Program-made: the position numbers and the translations under genes | Notes under the pieces: model-generated | Told to the model about the DNA's origin: nothing | The model's database searches: none | Seen by the model: the letters and a program-made list of their open reading frames with translations, nothing else | NCBI GenBank assembly: GCA_946886405.1 | Contig: CAMPIO010000010.1 | Location: forward strand, 1 to 62,401 | Direction of reading: 5' to 3' | Length of the DNA stretch: 62,401 nt | Source of the DNA: an uncultured Pseudoxanthomonas sp. | GTDB taxonomy: Bacteria > Pseudomonadota > Gammaproteobacteria > Xanthomonadales > Xanthomonadaceae | Shown: piece by piece, positions 44,277 to 53,400 of the stretch | How the letters are laid out: each line of letters opens with the position of its first letter | Numbering within the stretch: position 1 is the first letter of the stretch

Positions 44277-45557
44277 TCAGCGCGCCGGCGCGTGCGCGCG
44301 CTTGCCCAGTTCGATCAGCATCCGCGAGGCCAGGTACAGACGCGGCGGAATGGAATCGATCTCGATGTACTCGTTGCGCGCGTGGTAGCCCCATCCCGCC
44401 AGGCCCAGGCCTTCCAGTACCGCGGCCTTGCCGGAGCGCCCGGCGAAGCCGGCGTCGGTACCTCCGTTGGTGGTCGGATGCATCAGCAGCTGGCGGCCAT
44501 CCAGTTCGCCATAGATCGCGCGCGCCAGGTCGGCCAGTGCGCGGCCGCGCTCGCCGGCCACATAGATGGGGCGCAAGGGTTCCAGCGTCACCGTGGTGGT
44601 GGTGTCGGGAATCAGCGGGCTTTCCTTCACCTTGGCCTGCAGCGCGGCCAGCAGGTTGTCGTTGCTGTCGGCCTGCATCACCCGCACGTCGCCCCCGGCT
44701 TCGGCGCGCTCGGGGATCTGGTTGCGCGCGGTGCCGGCACTGGCCGTGGTCCAGTTGAGTTGCGCACCGGGCACACCCGCCGCCACGTCCTTCGTCTGCA
44801 CCACCCGGTGTGCGAGTTCGACCAGCGCATTGCGGCCCTGCTCCGGTGCCGCGCCGGCGTGCGCGGACAGGCCCTGCACCGTCATCCGCACCTGCGAGGT
44901 ACCGGCCGCGCTGAGCAGCACGCCTTCGTGTTCGATCACCGCCTTGGCCGGCGACGGTTCGAACGACAGCACCACGTCGTGCTCGGCCGCCAGCGTGGCG
45001 ATGGCTTCGCCGGAGCCGGGCGAGCCGATTTCCTCGTCGGGATTGAACAGCACGGTCACTGTGGCGTAGTCGTTCCATCCGCGCGCCCTCAACAGCGCCA
45101 TCGCGTGAAGGATCACCGCGATGCCGCCCTTGTCGTCGGCGATGCCGGGGCCGTACAGCAGGTTGCCTGTCTGGTGGTAAGGCTCCTTCGCCAGCGTGCC
45201 GCGGTCGTACACGGTATCGGCATGGGCGATCAGCATCACCTTCAGCGCGCCGTTGCCGGTGAACACTCCGCGCACGAGGTCGGGGCCGCCGGTGGCCGAC
45301 GCCACGCGATCGACCTTGGCGTCGAGCGCACGCAGTCGCTTGTCCAGATAGGTCATCAGGGTGGCGACGCCTTCGTGGTCGGTCGACCCGGATTCCGTCG
45401 TCACCAGCTCGCGCAGCGTGTCGATCACCGCCGGCTGTTCCTTCGTGGCGGCGCTGCGCAGTGCGGCATCGGCCTGCGCCGCACTGGCCTGCGCGGCGAT
45501 GCCGACGGCGCCCAACATCCACGCGGCGGTGCAAAGCGCGGTACGTGCGATCCCCAT
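44277..45557 (-). CDS. exported M20 family peptidase (glutamate carboxypeptidase-like)
   Basis: A 426-residue protein with a signal peptide (LCTAAWMLGAVGIAAQASA). The dinuclear zinc site is complete: His and Asp in AHADTVYD, Asp in GIADDKGG, the catalytic Glu-Glu in NPDEEIGS, and a late acidic/His region in TNGGTDAGFAG and GYHARNEYIEIDS. The inserted dimerisation domain (QGLSAHAG) is also present. It resembles carboxypeptidase G2, which removes C-terminal glutamate, and it should work in the periplasm. GGAG precedes the ATG. Confidence 0.9.
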   Translation of the reverse strand: MGIARTALCTAAWMLGAVGIAAQASAAQADAALRSAATKEQPAVIDTLRELVTTESGSTDHEGVATLMTYLDKRLRALDAKVDRVASATGGPDLVRGVFTGNGALKVMLIAHADTVYDRGTLAKEPYHQTGNLLYGPGIADDKGGIAVILHAMALLRARGWNDYATVTVLFNPDEEIGSPGSGEAIATLAAEHDVVLSFEPSPAKAVIEHEGVLLSAAGTSQVRMTVQGLSAHAGAAPEQGRNALVELAHRVVQTKDVAAGVPGAQLNWTTASAGTARNQIPERAEAGGDVRVMQADSNDNLLAALQAKVKESPLIPDTTTTVTLEPLRPIYVAGERGRALADLARAIYGELDGRQLLMHPTTNGGTDAGFAGRSGKAAVLEGLGLAGWGYHARNEYIEIDSIPPRLYLASRMLIELGKRAHAPAR

Positions 45558-45599
45558 GGCGTCACTCCTGTGGCCGCGAGTGCGGCGCGATGATGGCGG

Positions 45600-46382
45600 T
45601 CAGAAACGGTATTCGATGCCGAGACCCGGGCCCTGCATCGTGGAATCGAAGCGGAAGCCGCCCGAGGTCTCAAAGTCGGTCGACAGCCGCCGGTAGCCGG
45701 CGATCACCGCTAAGCGCGCGTTGATGTCGTAGCCGGCCAGCAGCATGACGTCGGTGGACAGGTCGGATTCGCCCGCACCGGCGAGCGCCCAGCCGCCGAC
45801 GAACAGGCCATTGCCGAAGCCATGACGCCCCTTCACGCCCACCTGCGCATCCACCCAGCGGTGCGACTGCTCGCCGGCGTACTGCTGCGGAATCGGCGGC
45901 GGTGTGGGCACGGGCACCGCATAGGCCATGCGCACACGCGCAGCCCACACGCGCACGCCGGCCACCAGGTCCAGGTGCGTGGCGTCGCGTTCGACCAGGC
46001 CGTAACGCCACGCCACCAGGCCGCTGGTGGTGCGTGTCTTCAAGCGGATCGGCAGTGCCGCACCGGCGACCGGCACCTGCACGGTACTGGAGAGCTTGGC
46101 GAACTGGCCGTCGAGCAGCAGGCCATGCCGGCCCTTGCGGGCTTCGAACGCGCCCATCGCACCGGCATCGAGTTCTTCCAGCGAATCGCGGAAACTTTTC
46201 GAGGTGCGTACGTCCACCGGCAACCGCGCATGCGCGAACGTGCCCTCGGTCGATGAGCCCCAGACGTACGGCGTCAGCCGGAACGTCCAGGCATCCGCAT
46301 CGCCCGCATCCTGGGCCAGCACCGTGACCGGTGCCATGCACGCCCATCCCGCCAGCACCCAGCCGCGCCCGATGATCGTCAT
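45600..46382 (-). CDS. outer-membrane beta-barrel protein
   Basis: A 260-residue protein with a signal peptide (GWVLAGWACMAPVTVLAQ). Alternating amphipathic strands follow (FRLTPYVWGSSTEGTF, GLVAWRYGLVE, LDLVAGVRVWAARVRMAY, VMLLAGYDINARLAVIAGYRRL), ending GPGLGIEYRF. The C-terminal Phe is the usual signal for outer-membrane insertion. It is a probable 8- or 10-stranded barrel; the role is unknown. GAGGGA lies before the ATG at 46382. Confidence 0.8.
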   Translation of the reverse strand: MTIIGRGWVLAGWACMAPVTVLAQDAGDADAWTFRLTPYVWGSSTEGTFAHARLPVDVRTSKSFRDSLEELDAGAMGAFEARKGRHGLLLDGQFAKLSSTVQVPVAGAALPIRLKTRTTSGLVAWRYGLVERDATHLDLVAGVRVWAARVRMAYAVPVPTPPPIPQQYAGEQSHRWVDAQVGVKGRHGFGNGLFVGGWALAGAGESDLSTDVMLLAGYDINARLAVIAGYRRLSTDFETSGGFRFDSTMQGPGLGIEYRF

Positions 46383-46600
46383 GCCGTTCCCTCGTGGTGG
46401 ACGCCGCGCCAGCCCCCGCGACACGGGGACCGTCGACACGCGACGGACGGCGGCACCGCGACCGCGTCGCGCTCCCCGCCGGCGCCTGTTTAACACCGAT
46501 GGGGAACGCCTGCCACCGCGAGCGCCTGCCGGCCTGCTGCCGTCCATCGCTTGCGCCTGCAAGTGGCCACGCAGGGACAAGGGCGGAGTACAGTCGCGGC

Positions 46601-46825
46601 ATGAGCGTGAAAACGATCACCGAAGACGGGCGCCAGCTGACGGTACAGACGCTGCAACGCGTCGATGCACTGGGGACCACGTACTGGCAGGGCCGCGCCA
46701 TGTTCCGCATCGCCGACGGCCGCGCCCGTGCCGATGTGGTCACGCGCAGTCGCCATGCGACACGCGAGGCGGCGGAACATGCCGCCATCGCGCTGGCGCG
46801 GGCGAACGGATGGAACGCGGGATGA
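46601..46825 (+). CDS. small hypothetical protein, coupled to the next gene
   Basis: A 74-residue strand-helix protein (VKTITEDGRQLTVQTLQRVD, YWQGRAMFRIADGRA, REAAEHAAIALARANGWN). It has the simple pattern of a small beta-alpha cytoplasmic protein. Its stop overlaps the next start as ATGA, so the two are translated together. No family is recognised. Confidence 0.6.
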   Translation: MSVKTITEDGRQLTVQTLQRVDALGTTYWQGRAMFRIADGRARADVVTRSRHATREAAEHAAIALARANGWNAG

Positions 46826-47103
46826 CGCCGACCCTCGGCGGCCTCGGGTGCGACGTGGCGCAACCGGCGCGCGTGTACCGGGCGACGCGCGGCGAAGAGA
46901 ACTACCAGGTCGAACTCGCGGAGACCCGCCTCCGTTTTTCCCGCGATACCGGCACGCGTGAGTCCTATGGCGGCAACGACATGCCGTACGCGCGCTTCCT
47001 GCGCAGCGCGAAGTGGCAAGCGCACGTGCGCGAGATCTTCGGCGAACACGTGCTGCAGGCCCTGCTCGCCGCCGCGCGCGACCGGGTCGGCCAGCCGGGC
47101 TGA
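46822..47103 (+). CDS. small hypothetical protein
   Basis: A 93-residue protein. Segments such as ARVYRATRGEENYQVELAETRLRFSRD and SAKWQAHVREIFGEHVLQALLAAARDRV suggest a beta sheet followed by two helices. It overlaps the stop of the preceding gene by ATGA; an in-frame ATG at 46810 would give a longer overlap. No function can be proposed. Confidence 0.6.
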   Translation: MTPTLGGLGCDVAQPARVYRATRGEENYQVELAETRLRFSRDTGTRESYGGNDMPYARFLRSAKWQAHVREIFGEHVLQALLAAARDRVGQPG

Positions 47104-47131
47104 GCCGGGAGCGCCGTCCTTCCGTCCGGCA

Positions 47132-47386
47132 TCACCCTTCTGACGATACGCCGTCGTCGTGCAGCGCCACGTTCAAGCGGTCCACCACCATCGCCCAGTC
47201 GGCATCGTCCAGGCGTTCCTCGCGCAGCAGTTGCGCTTGCGCAGGGGTCCAGAACGGGGCCTCTTCCAGGCGCACGTCGTTGGGCAAGGGGGAATGCGTG
47301 GCGATGAACTGCTGGATGCTGGCGTTGTCGTCGGGCAGGCCGAGTTGAGCGAACAGCGCGGAGAACGGGTGGACGGTCGGTTCCAT
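47132..47386 (-). CDS. DUF2789 family protein
   Basis: An 84-residue protein that matches DUF2789 along its whole length: HPFSALFAQLGLPDDNASIQQFI at the start, SPLPNDVRLEEAPFWTPAQAQLLREE in the middle and ADWAMVVDRLNVAL at the end. The function is unknown. It stands alone and converges with the preceding small genes. Confidence 0.9.
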   Translation of the reverse strand: MEPTVHPFSALFAQLGLPDDNASIQQFIATHSPLPNDVRLEEAPFWTPAQAQLLREERLDDADWAMVVDRLNVALHDDGVSSEG

Positions 47387-47609
47387 GGCGTTGCCTCAAG
47401 GGGGAGAGGTCCAGCCTAGCTGGCGTGGTGTGAAGCCCGTGACTGATGCGCGGCGCGAGCGCCGAATCACGACGTGCATGCTTCCCGGGCGCCCTGCGCA
47501 TATCCAGGCCAGGCAGCCCCGCGCCTGCCTTCCTGCACGCGAGGACCCGGGATGAAAGTGGTAGCGTGGCAGCCGCCACCTGCAGGCTGTCATCCGGGGG
47601 GATGCCACG

Positions 47610-49058
47610 ATGAAACCGTTCTTGCCGGGCCCGTCGATGTTGCCGGTCTTCCTGATGCTCGGCGTCATGCTGTTGCGATCGGACGTGCCGCGGGCGGAGC
47701 CGATGTTCACCGTCCGCGTGCCTGCCGCCGTCGCCATGCGAGGCAACGCGCCTCGCGCTGGCGATGCCGCAGGAACGTCCCACCTGCATCGCGCCCCTCC
47801 CGCCGGCATGGTCGCACCGCACGCGACGACGGCGCCGTCGCAGACCGATCCCTTCGCGCCGGTATACATCGTGACGTCCCGCGAGACGCATCAGGGCATC
47901 CGTGGCCTGGTCCGCCGTGCGGTCGCGCGGGGCGACAGCACGGGTAAAACCGTGGTGGTCGCCGAAACCCGGGCCGATCGTCTGGGCGAGATCAGCCATT
48001 ACGTGCACACGCGCGAGCGCCGCTGCGGCGGCTACTTCGCCTTCCCCACGCGTGCCGAGGCCGAGGCGTTCGTAGGGGCCGATCGCGCGAAGCAGGCGAT
48101 GACGAAGACGCTGCTCGCCCGCTACACGCTCGACAACCAGGCCACCGTGGACCGCTGGCTGCCGCAGGTGCAGGAACGGCGCCTCTACGACACCATCAAC
48201 CACCTCTCCAGCTATCGCAACCGCTACTACGCCAGCGCGCACGGCAAGACCTCGGCCGAGTGGATCCGCAGCCACTGGCAATCGCTCGCCACCGGTCGCA
48301 GCGACATCACCACCGAGCTGTTCACCGCCTGTGCGAACTGCAGCACGCAGCCGTCCGTCATCCTCACCATCCAGGGCAGCGACTTGCGCAGCGAGGTGGT
48401 GGTGCTGGGCGCGCACCTGGATTCGATCAACGGCAGCACCTATACCGATCCCAACCAGCTGGCGCCCGGGGCCGACGACGATGCGTCCGGCATCGCCACG
48501 CTCACCGAGACCTTGCGCATCGCGCTGGCGGATGGCTGGAAGCCGCGACGTACGGTGAAGTTCATGGGCTACGCGGCGGAGGAAGTCGGCCTGCGCGGCT
48601 CCAACGCCATCGCGCAGTCGTTCCGCGCCAGCGGCGTCAACGTGGTCAGCGTGTTGCAGGTCGACATGACCAACTACAAGTCCGGCGCGGTGACGGACAT
48701 GAAGCTGATCAGCGATTACTCCAACACGGATCTGAAGAATTTCTTCGTCACCCTGTTCGACACGTATCTCGCACCGATGGGGCTCACCCGCAGCAATACC
48801 GCGTGCGGTTATGCGTGTTCCGATCACGCATCGTGGACGAACGCGGGCTATCCGGCGGCGATGATGTTCGAGGCCGGCGGTCCGGGCGGCAGCTTCCCCT
48901 ACATCCACACCACGCAGGACACGCTGGCCACGATGGGCGAATCCGCGCAGCACAGCGTCAAATTCGCGCAGTTCGCCCTAGCCTATCTCGGCGAGACCGC
49001 GAAGACGGATGGCGCTCGCGTCACCGGCGGCCCGGCGCAGGTGTTGCAGACGCAGTAG
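47610..49058 (+). CDS. exported M28 aminopeptidase
   Basis: A 482-residue protein. The signal segment is MLPVFLMLGVMLLRS. A propeptide-like region of about 170 residues is followed by an M28 domain with all zinc-site motifs in order: GAHLDS, GADDDASG, the catalytic Glu in YAAEEVGL, LQVDM, and HTTQDT. It resembles bacterial leucyl aminopeptidases of the Vibrio/Aeromonas type. The Cys pair in CGYACSDHASW also recurs in that group. The TAG stop is provided by the REP that follows. GGGGGG lies upstream of the ATG. Confidence 0.9.
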   Translation: MKPFLPGPSMLPVFLMLGVMLLRSDVPRAEPMFTVRVPAAVAMRGNAPRAGDAAGTSHLHRAPPAGMVAPHATTAPSQTDPFAPVYIVTSRETHQGIRGLVRRAVARGDSTGKTVVVAETRADRLGEISHYVHTRERRCGGYFAFPTRAEAEAFVGADRAKQAMTKTLLARYTLDNQATVDRWLPQVQERRLYDTINHLSSYRNRYYASAHGKTSAEWIRSHWQSLATGRSDITTELFTACANCSTQPSVILTIQGSDLRSEVVVLGAHLDSINGSTYTDPNQLAPGADDDASGIATLTETLRIALADGWKPRRTVKFMGYAAEEVGLRGSNAIAQSFRASGVNVVSVLQVDMTNYKSGAVTDMKLISDYSNTDLKNFFVTLFDTYLAPMGLTRSNTACGYACSDHASWTNAGYPAAMMFEAGGPGGSFPYIHTTQDTLATMGESAQHSVKFAQFALAYLGETAKTDGARVTGGPAQVLQTQ

Positions 49059-49076
49059 GGTGGGCCCTGGCCCACC
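49055..49076 (+). repeat. REP (family C), forms stop of the M28 gene
   Basis: Unit GTAGGGTGGGCCCTGGCCCA plus CC. The TAG at 49056-49058 is the peptidase stop codon. A related inverted GGCGGGCTTGAGCCCGCC unit lies at about 49103-49122. Confidence 0.8.
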
Positions 49077-49140
49077 GTGCGACGATACGGATGTGGTGCG
49101 ATGGCGGGCTTGAGCCCGCCCCACGTCTTTGGAGACCCGG

Positions 49141-49728
49141 ATGATTCACGCGTTCGCGAACATCGCTTTCACCCCCGCGGTCCGCGACGTGCAGGCGCGC
49201 GACGGCAGCCGCGCGCAGTACGCGCGGGCTTTCGAATCCGGCGAGGAGGTGCGCAATGCCGAACTCGGCCCCGACGAAGCGGCCTTCATCCACGCGCAGC
49301 GCAGCTTCTACATGGCCACCGTGTCGGAAACGGGCTGGCCGTATGTGCAGCACCGCGGCGGCGCACCAGGCTTCCTGCGCGTGGTCGACGCGAAGACGCT
49401 GGCGTTCACCGACCTGCCCGGCAACCGGCAGTTCATCAGCGTGGGCAACGTGGCCAACGACGAACGCGTGGCGTTGATCCTGATGGACTACACGCACCGC
49501 CAGCGCCTGAAGCTGCTGGGCCGGTTGAACGTGGAAGAGTCCCCCGGTGCGGGACGTACCGAGCGCACGATGACGATCCACGTGGAAGCGTTCGACTGGA
49601 ACTGCCCGAAGTACATTCCCGTGCGCTTCGAAGCGGAAGACGTGCAACGCGTACTGGACGAGCGCGACCGGCGGATTGCGGAACTGGAAGCGCAGCTGGC
49701 GGAGTCGCGCGGTAAGGCCCACCCGTAG
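49141..49728 (+). CDS. pyridoxamine 5'-phosphate oxidase-like flavoprotein
   Basis: A 195-residue protein with a split-barrel FMN-binding pattern: ARAFESGEEVRNAELGPDEAAFI, then FYMATVSETGWPYVQHRGG, GFLRVVDAKTLAFTDLPGNRQFISVGN and VALILMDY. It ends in a coiled coil (VLDERDRRIAELEAQLAE). Proteins of this group are often annotated pyridoxamine phosphate oxidase-like, and the true substrate is usually unknown. GGAG precedes the ATG at 49141. Its TAG stop lies in a family-B REP. Confidence 0.85.
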   Translation: MIHAFANIAFTPAVRDVQARDGSRAQYARAFESGEEVRNAELGPDEAAFIHAQRSFYMATVSETGWPYVQHRGGAPGFLRVVDAKTLAFTDLPGNRQFISVGNVANDERVALILMDYTHRQRLKLLGRLNVEESPGAGRTERTMTIHVEAFDWNCPKYIPVRFEAEDVQRVLDERDRRIAELEAQLAESRGKAHP

Positions 49729-49755
49729 CCCGGGTAAGCGAAGCGCACCCGGGGC
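49724..49755 (+). repeat. REP (family B), forms stop of the flavoprotein gene
   Basis: Palindromic CCCGGGT ... ACCCGGG with the GTAG foot; the TAG at 49726-49728 is the stop codon. It marks the 3' side of the second RAYT gene. Confidence 0.85.
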
Positions 49756-49765
49756 CCACGGACGA

Positions 49766-50266
49766 CTACCGTTCGCCCAATTCTGCCTTCACCTCCCCTC
49801 CTGCAGCCCAGTCGTGGGGCAGCACGCCTCGCGCCACAAAGCGATGAAAGCTGGAGTGCGGCCACGCCGCGACGGTCTCCACCAGACCATGCTTGACGGG
49901 ATTGATATGCACGTAGTCGACAAGCGCCTGCAGCTCGGCCTCGTCACGCACCGTGCGTTCCCAGTAGCGTGACTGCCACGGCGATGGTCCACCGGCCGCA
50001 ACGACACGGCGCGTGAACCCCTTCTTGATGTCCTGCCACAACCGCGGATAGTCGGCGGTCGCATCGGTCATGCGGATCACGGCATGCAGGTGATCGGGAA
50101 GCACGACGGCGGCGATCACCCCATGCGGTACGCGTTGGGCGGCCGCACGCCAGGCGGCGCGCAACGCACCGATCTCGCGAACGAGAAGATCACTCCTGCG
50201 GTCCCGCAACGTAACGGTAAAGAAGTACGTTGCGCCTGCAATCCGATTGCGGCGATACCTGACCAT
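49766..50266 (-). CDS. REP-associated tyrosine transposase (RAYT 2)
   Basis: This 166-residue HUH transposase has the HUH motif in PDHLH and the catalytic Tyr in YVHINPVKHG. RYWERTVRDEAEL and SSFHRFVARG also fit. It shares these motifs with RAYT 1, but the rest is well diverged, and it is surrounded by a different REP type (CCCGGGT/ACCCGGG), so the two are separate lineages. The start at 50266 is chosen because upstream codons read through a REP. It appears intact. Confidence 0.9.
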   Translation of the reverse strand: MVRYRRNRIAGATYFFTVTLRDRRSDLLVREIGALRAAWRAAAQRVPHGVIAAVVLPDHLHAVIRMTDATADYPRLWQDIKKGFTRRVVAAGGPSPWQSRYWERTVRDEAELQALVDYVHINPVKHGLVETVAAWPHSSFHRFVARGVLPHDWAAGGEVKAELGER

Positions 50267-50286
50267 GCCGCGACCATAACGGAAAC

Positions 50287-50377
50287 CCGTAGCTCGGGTA
50301 AGGCCAACGGCCGCACCCGGGGATCGGAACGATTCCGTGTCATGCACCCCGGGTGCGCTGCGCTTACCCGGGCTACG
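50287..50377. repeat. pair of family-B REPs in opposite orientation
   Basis: One unit at 50287-50322 (with a diverged loop) and an inverted one at 50346-50377. With 49724-49755 they enclose the RAYT 2 gene. Nothing else lies between it and the FKBP gene. Confidence 0.85.
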
Positions 50378-50390
50378 CGGTTCGCTTGCC

Positions 50391-50744
50391 TCAGGTGCCC
50401 AGCAATTCCACGTCGAACTTCAGCGTGGCGTTCGGCGGGATGACGCCGCCGGCGCCGCGGGCGCCGTAGCCGAGGCTGGCGGGGATGATGAGGGTGCGCT
50501 GGCCGCCGACCTTCATGCCCTGCACGCCTTCGTCCCAGCCTTTGATGACCATGCCGCCGCCGAGGGGAAAGATGAAGGGTTCGTCGCGGTCCTTGCTGGA
50601 ATCGAACTTGGCGCCCTGCGCGCCGTTCTCGTACAGCCAACCGGTGTAGTGCACGGTGACGTTGCTGCCGGGCTTGGCCTCGACGCCGCTGCCGACGATG
50701 GTGTCTTCGAATTGCAGGCCGGAGGCGGTGGTGGTGAATGCCAT
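50391..50744 (-). CDS. FKBP-type peptidyl-prolyl isomerase
   Basis: A 117-residue single-domain FKBP. The active-site pattern is complete: VHYTGWL, FDSSKDRDEPFIFPLG, VIKGWDEGVQGM, and LGYGARGAGGVIPPNATL ending FDVELL. It lacks a signal peptide and should be cytoplasmic, helping proline-limited folding. AAGGA precedes the ATG at 50744; the longer ORF to 50915 runs through a REP. Confidence 0.93.
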   Translation of the reverse strand: MAFTTTASGLQFEDTIVGSGVEAKPGSNVTVHYTGWLYENGAQGAKFDSSKDRDEPFIFPLGGGMVIKGWDEGVQGMKVGGQRTLIIPASLGYGARGAGGVIPPNATLKFDVELLGT

Positions 50745-50802
50745 GAAGTGTTCCTTGTGGAGATGGGGATGTTCGTGGCCGTAGTTTATCGCCCGACACA
50801 GG

Positions 50803-50828
50803 CAGGGTGGGCCCTGGCCCACCCTGCG
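50803..50828. repeat. REP (family C)
   Basis: Near-perfect palindrome around GGTGGGCCCTGGCCCACC between the FKBP gene and the toxin gene. Confidence 0.75.
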
Positions 50829-50914
50829 AGGGGTGCAAATGCCATGGAAAAGTGGTCGTCGTACACGTCGCCCTGCGCGAGACTGGAAACGTACTCCGAC
50901 CACTATTTCGCCCA

Positions 50915-52747
50915 TTACACGCGCATGGCCGGTCCTTGCTGAGCCTGGCCGCGTTGCTGCTCCTCCGACAGCTGCTGCTGGGCCAGCATCTGGTCGCCCA
51001 CCTGCGCCAAGCGCTGCCCCTCTGGCGATCGGGAAAACTCGGCGACGATACGATCCAGTTCCTTGTCGTCGCCGGCCAACAGAGCGGAGTACATGCGGTT
51101 GAGAAAGGGATCGTCGAACGCGGCACGCGCCGGGTCGTGGCCGCTTTGGCGATCACCGACCTCAGGAGCGGAGGCCGAGGGAAGCGGGACGGCACTGCCC
51201 ATCCCACGCGCTTCCTCAACCGGACCGTCCGGGCCTGCCGGCGCTCGTGCGACGCCGCCGGGTTCGCTCAGGGTGATTCCCAACTGACCGCTCTGGAAAT
51301 TCTCGATCACCACCGGCTCGCGGCCCGCCTGATCCGACGCCAACGCGTCGGTAACCGTGAGCGTCGTGTTCTGCAGGGCGTAGATGAAGCGTCCATCTTC
51401 GCTGCGGAAGGTATCGGCAGGGTCGGACCCGGTGCGTGCGCCACCCGTCAGCGGCTGCCCACCCCAGCGCACTTCGCCCACACCGTCGCTGTCCCGCAGG
51501 GTGTCGCCGGCATCGATCACGTAGGTGTCATGGCCCTCACCCCCTTCCATCCGGTCCCGGCCGTGCCCACCGATCAGGATGTCATCGCCACGATGGGATC
51601 GCAGCGTGTCGTTGCCGCCTTCGCCGATCAGCAGGTCGTTGCTTGCGATCTCGGCAGTGCCCTGCATCCTGCGCGAGTCGAGGGTAGCGGCATGGTCCTG
51701 ATCTACCCCTTCAACACTCGTATTGCGCTGTTCTCGACGTACCGCGTTCTGGGTCCGGTTGTTCCCGGGGTGGGCGCGAGCCACCGCTTCCGCATCCTGC
51801 AGGTCACGGCCCGCATCGAGATGGACACGCCCCGCATTGAAATTGGCGTCGGTAAGTCGATCTGACAGCTCCGGGTATTGTCGGCGCAGATCCTGTAGCA
51901 GCGCAGTACGCGCGGGCGCGAGCGCGTCTGCGATGGTGGATACACGACCGTACTCGTTCACCAGTTCCGGATAGTCTCTGTTCGCTTGGGCAACCCGGTT
52001 GCGGCGTGCGGCTTCCCCCTCGACGGTAACGCCGAACTCCCGCTCGACGCGATCTACTTCGTCGCGGTGCAGCTGAAACGCGCGATACACGTCCCGGGCC
52101 TGTTGGGGCGTAACGTTGTCGGGATCATCGTACAAGCCGAACACTTCGGCTTCCGCGAAGCGTCGCTTGCGAAGGCCCGCCTCGTTCGAATCCGCATCCG
52201 GATACTGCTCATCGAGCTCGTCGCTTCCCCAGCAGTTGTACCGCATCTGGAACCACGCTTCTGCGCGGTCACCACTGCGCACCGCATCCATAACAGGATG
52301 CTCCGGAACATTGCGCTGTCGCGACCCCGAAAGATTGCCCACTCCGCGGTTGTAGGCCAGCGACACAAGCGCCACCCTCTCATCCGAGAGAGGCATCGCA
52401 AGCCTGTTTGCCGGACCCTCATACTCTGAAAAGGAAGCGCGCAACAAACTATCCGACTCCCTCGCGTCCAGCTCTCGCGTGAACGTAAGTCCGATCCGAG
52501 TCCTCTCGGGATCTGTCGCAGCCGCATCAATGGCCGTCAACGTCCGCCATTGGTCCTGCGTCAAATCGATACCCGACTCTCGCCATATTTCAACGTTGTT
52601 GTTTCGGTTGAATGTGTACCCCCAGCCGATCGTCGCCATGCCATCGCCAATATTCTGGGCATGCGCATGCAACCCCTCAGCCCCTACCACGACGAGTCGC
52701 AGCTTTCGCTCGTACTCAGCCTGGCTCAGCTCCCGATAGTCCATCAT
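50915..52747 (-). CDS. lysozyme-like / RTX toxin with Gln-rich tail, probable secreted effector
   Basis: A 610-residue protein. Residues about 12-165 resemble T4-lysozyme/GH24-type muramidases: Glu24 (GAEG), Asp35, and ATIGWGYTF with Thr39. A helical middle region follows, then RTX calcium-binding repeats at about 365-425 (GEGGNDTL, GGHGRDRMEGGEGHDTY). The last 70 residues (DPFLNRMYSALLAGDDKELDRI, then a Gln-rich end) recall the C-terminal secretion domains of Xanthomonadales type IV effectors that kill rival bacteria. No signal peptide is present, which fits such a route. GGAG lies before the ATG. Two lipoprotein genes precede it, the nearer only 8 bp away. No secretion-system genes are in the window, so the route is inferred. 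Confidence 0.78.
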   Translation of the reverse strand: MMDYRELSQAEYERKLRLVVVGAEGLHAHAQNIGDGMATIGWGYTFNRNNNVEIWRESGIDLTQDQWRTLTAIDAAATDPERTRIGLTFTRELDARESDSLLRASFSEYEGPANRLAMPLSDERVALVSLAYNRGVGNLSGSRQRNVPEHPVMDAVRSGDRAEAWFQMRYNCWGSDELDEQYPDADSNEAGLRKRRFAEAEVFGLYDDPDNVTPQQARDVYRAFQLHRDEVDRVEREFGVTVEGEAARRNRVAQANRDYPELVNEYGRVSTIADALAPARTALLQDLRRQYPELSDRLTDANFNAGRVHLDAGRDLQDAEAVARAHPGNNRTQNAVRREQRNTSVEGVDQDHAATLDSRRMQGTAEIASNDLLIGEGGNDTLRSHRGDDILIGGHGRDRMEGGEGHDTYVIDAGDTLRDSDGVGEVRWGGQPLTGGARTGSDPADTFRSEDGRFIYALQNTTLTVTDALASDQAGREPVVIENFQSGQLGITLSEPGGVARAPAGPDGPVEEARGMGSAVPLPSASAPEVGDRQSGHDPARAAFDDPFLNRMYSALLAGDDKELDRIVAEFSRSPEGQRLAQVGDQMLAQQQLSEEQQRGQAQQGPAMRV

Positions 52748-52755
52748 CGATTCTC

Positions 52756-53274
52756 CTACCTTCCCAGGACCGCATCGCAGCCCTGCTTCTCTCTCTTGTG
52801 CGCGCCAGCTTGCGAGGGGGTCTTAGGCGACTTCACCAGCACCTCGTCCGTAGCAATGATGGCGATATCCGCCCCCCCGCGCAGGATGCTATCCACTTGT
52901 TCCCAATGCAGATCGCTTCCCTGCAGCGTTGCGCGCACCAGCGTAATTGACCCGTTACGGTAGCTTTCTACCGCGAGGACGGCGGTTTCACCTACCGCTG
53001 TGCCGACAATGCTTCCGTCGTCGACCTGCCGCAGGTTGACGAGTGCGCCGCCGAAGTCGCCACAAATGCGGTCACCGTCCTGCACAAGGGTCACGTTGAA
53101 GCCGCCGCAATCGAGCGCCGGGTTTGTTCTGTCGCACCACTTCACCGACCATCTTCCCGTGAAGTCTTGCTTCGTCGCTTGCATCGGTTGATTGAATGCG
53201 CAACCAACCAATCCAGCGCAGGAAGCGATCAGAGAAAGCGCAAACGCCTGAACTTTTGATCTTGGGATTGCCAT
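52756..53274 (-). CDS. lipoprotein, probable immunity protein 1
   Basis: A 172-residue protein with signal peptide and lipobox LVGC, then about 115 residues starting DFTGRWSVKWCDR. Two Cys residues pair likely positions (WCDR, CGGF, ICGDF). It is clearly a paralogue of the next gene upstream: shared signatures are D-F-x-G-x-W-S-x-x-WCDR, RICG, and GTAVG-TAVL. AGGAGG precedes the ATG. It lies 8 bp before the toxin gene, the usual place for a periplasmic protector against a muramidase effector. The protective role is inferred from context. Confidence 0.72.
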   Translation of the reverse strand: MAIPRSKVQAFALSLIASCAGLVGCAFNQPMQATKQDFTGRWSVKWCDRTNPALDCGGFNVTLVQDGDRICGDFGGALVNLRQVDDGSIVGTAVGETAVLAVESYRNGSITLVRATLQGSDLHWEQVDSILRGGADIAIIATDEVLVKSPKTPSQAGAHKREKQGCDAVLGR

Positions 53275-53400
53275 AGGGTCCTCCTGACCTTGTCCTGGCA
53301 GTTGGCAGTCTGCCAGAGATGAATAAGCGTCACATTGATCTGGCCTACCGCGGATCGCATAGATTCTTGGCACGACACTTCTGGTGCGCTGCGCCCTGAA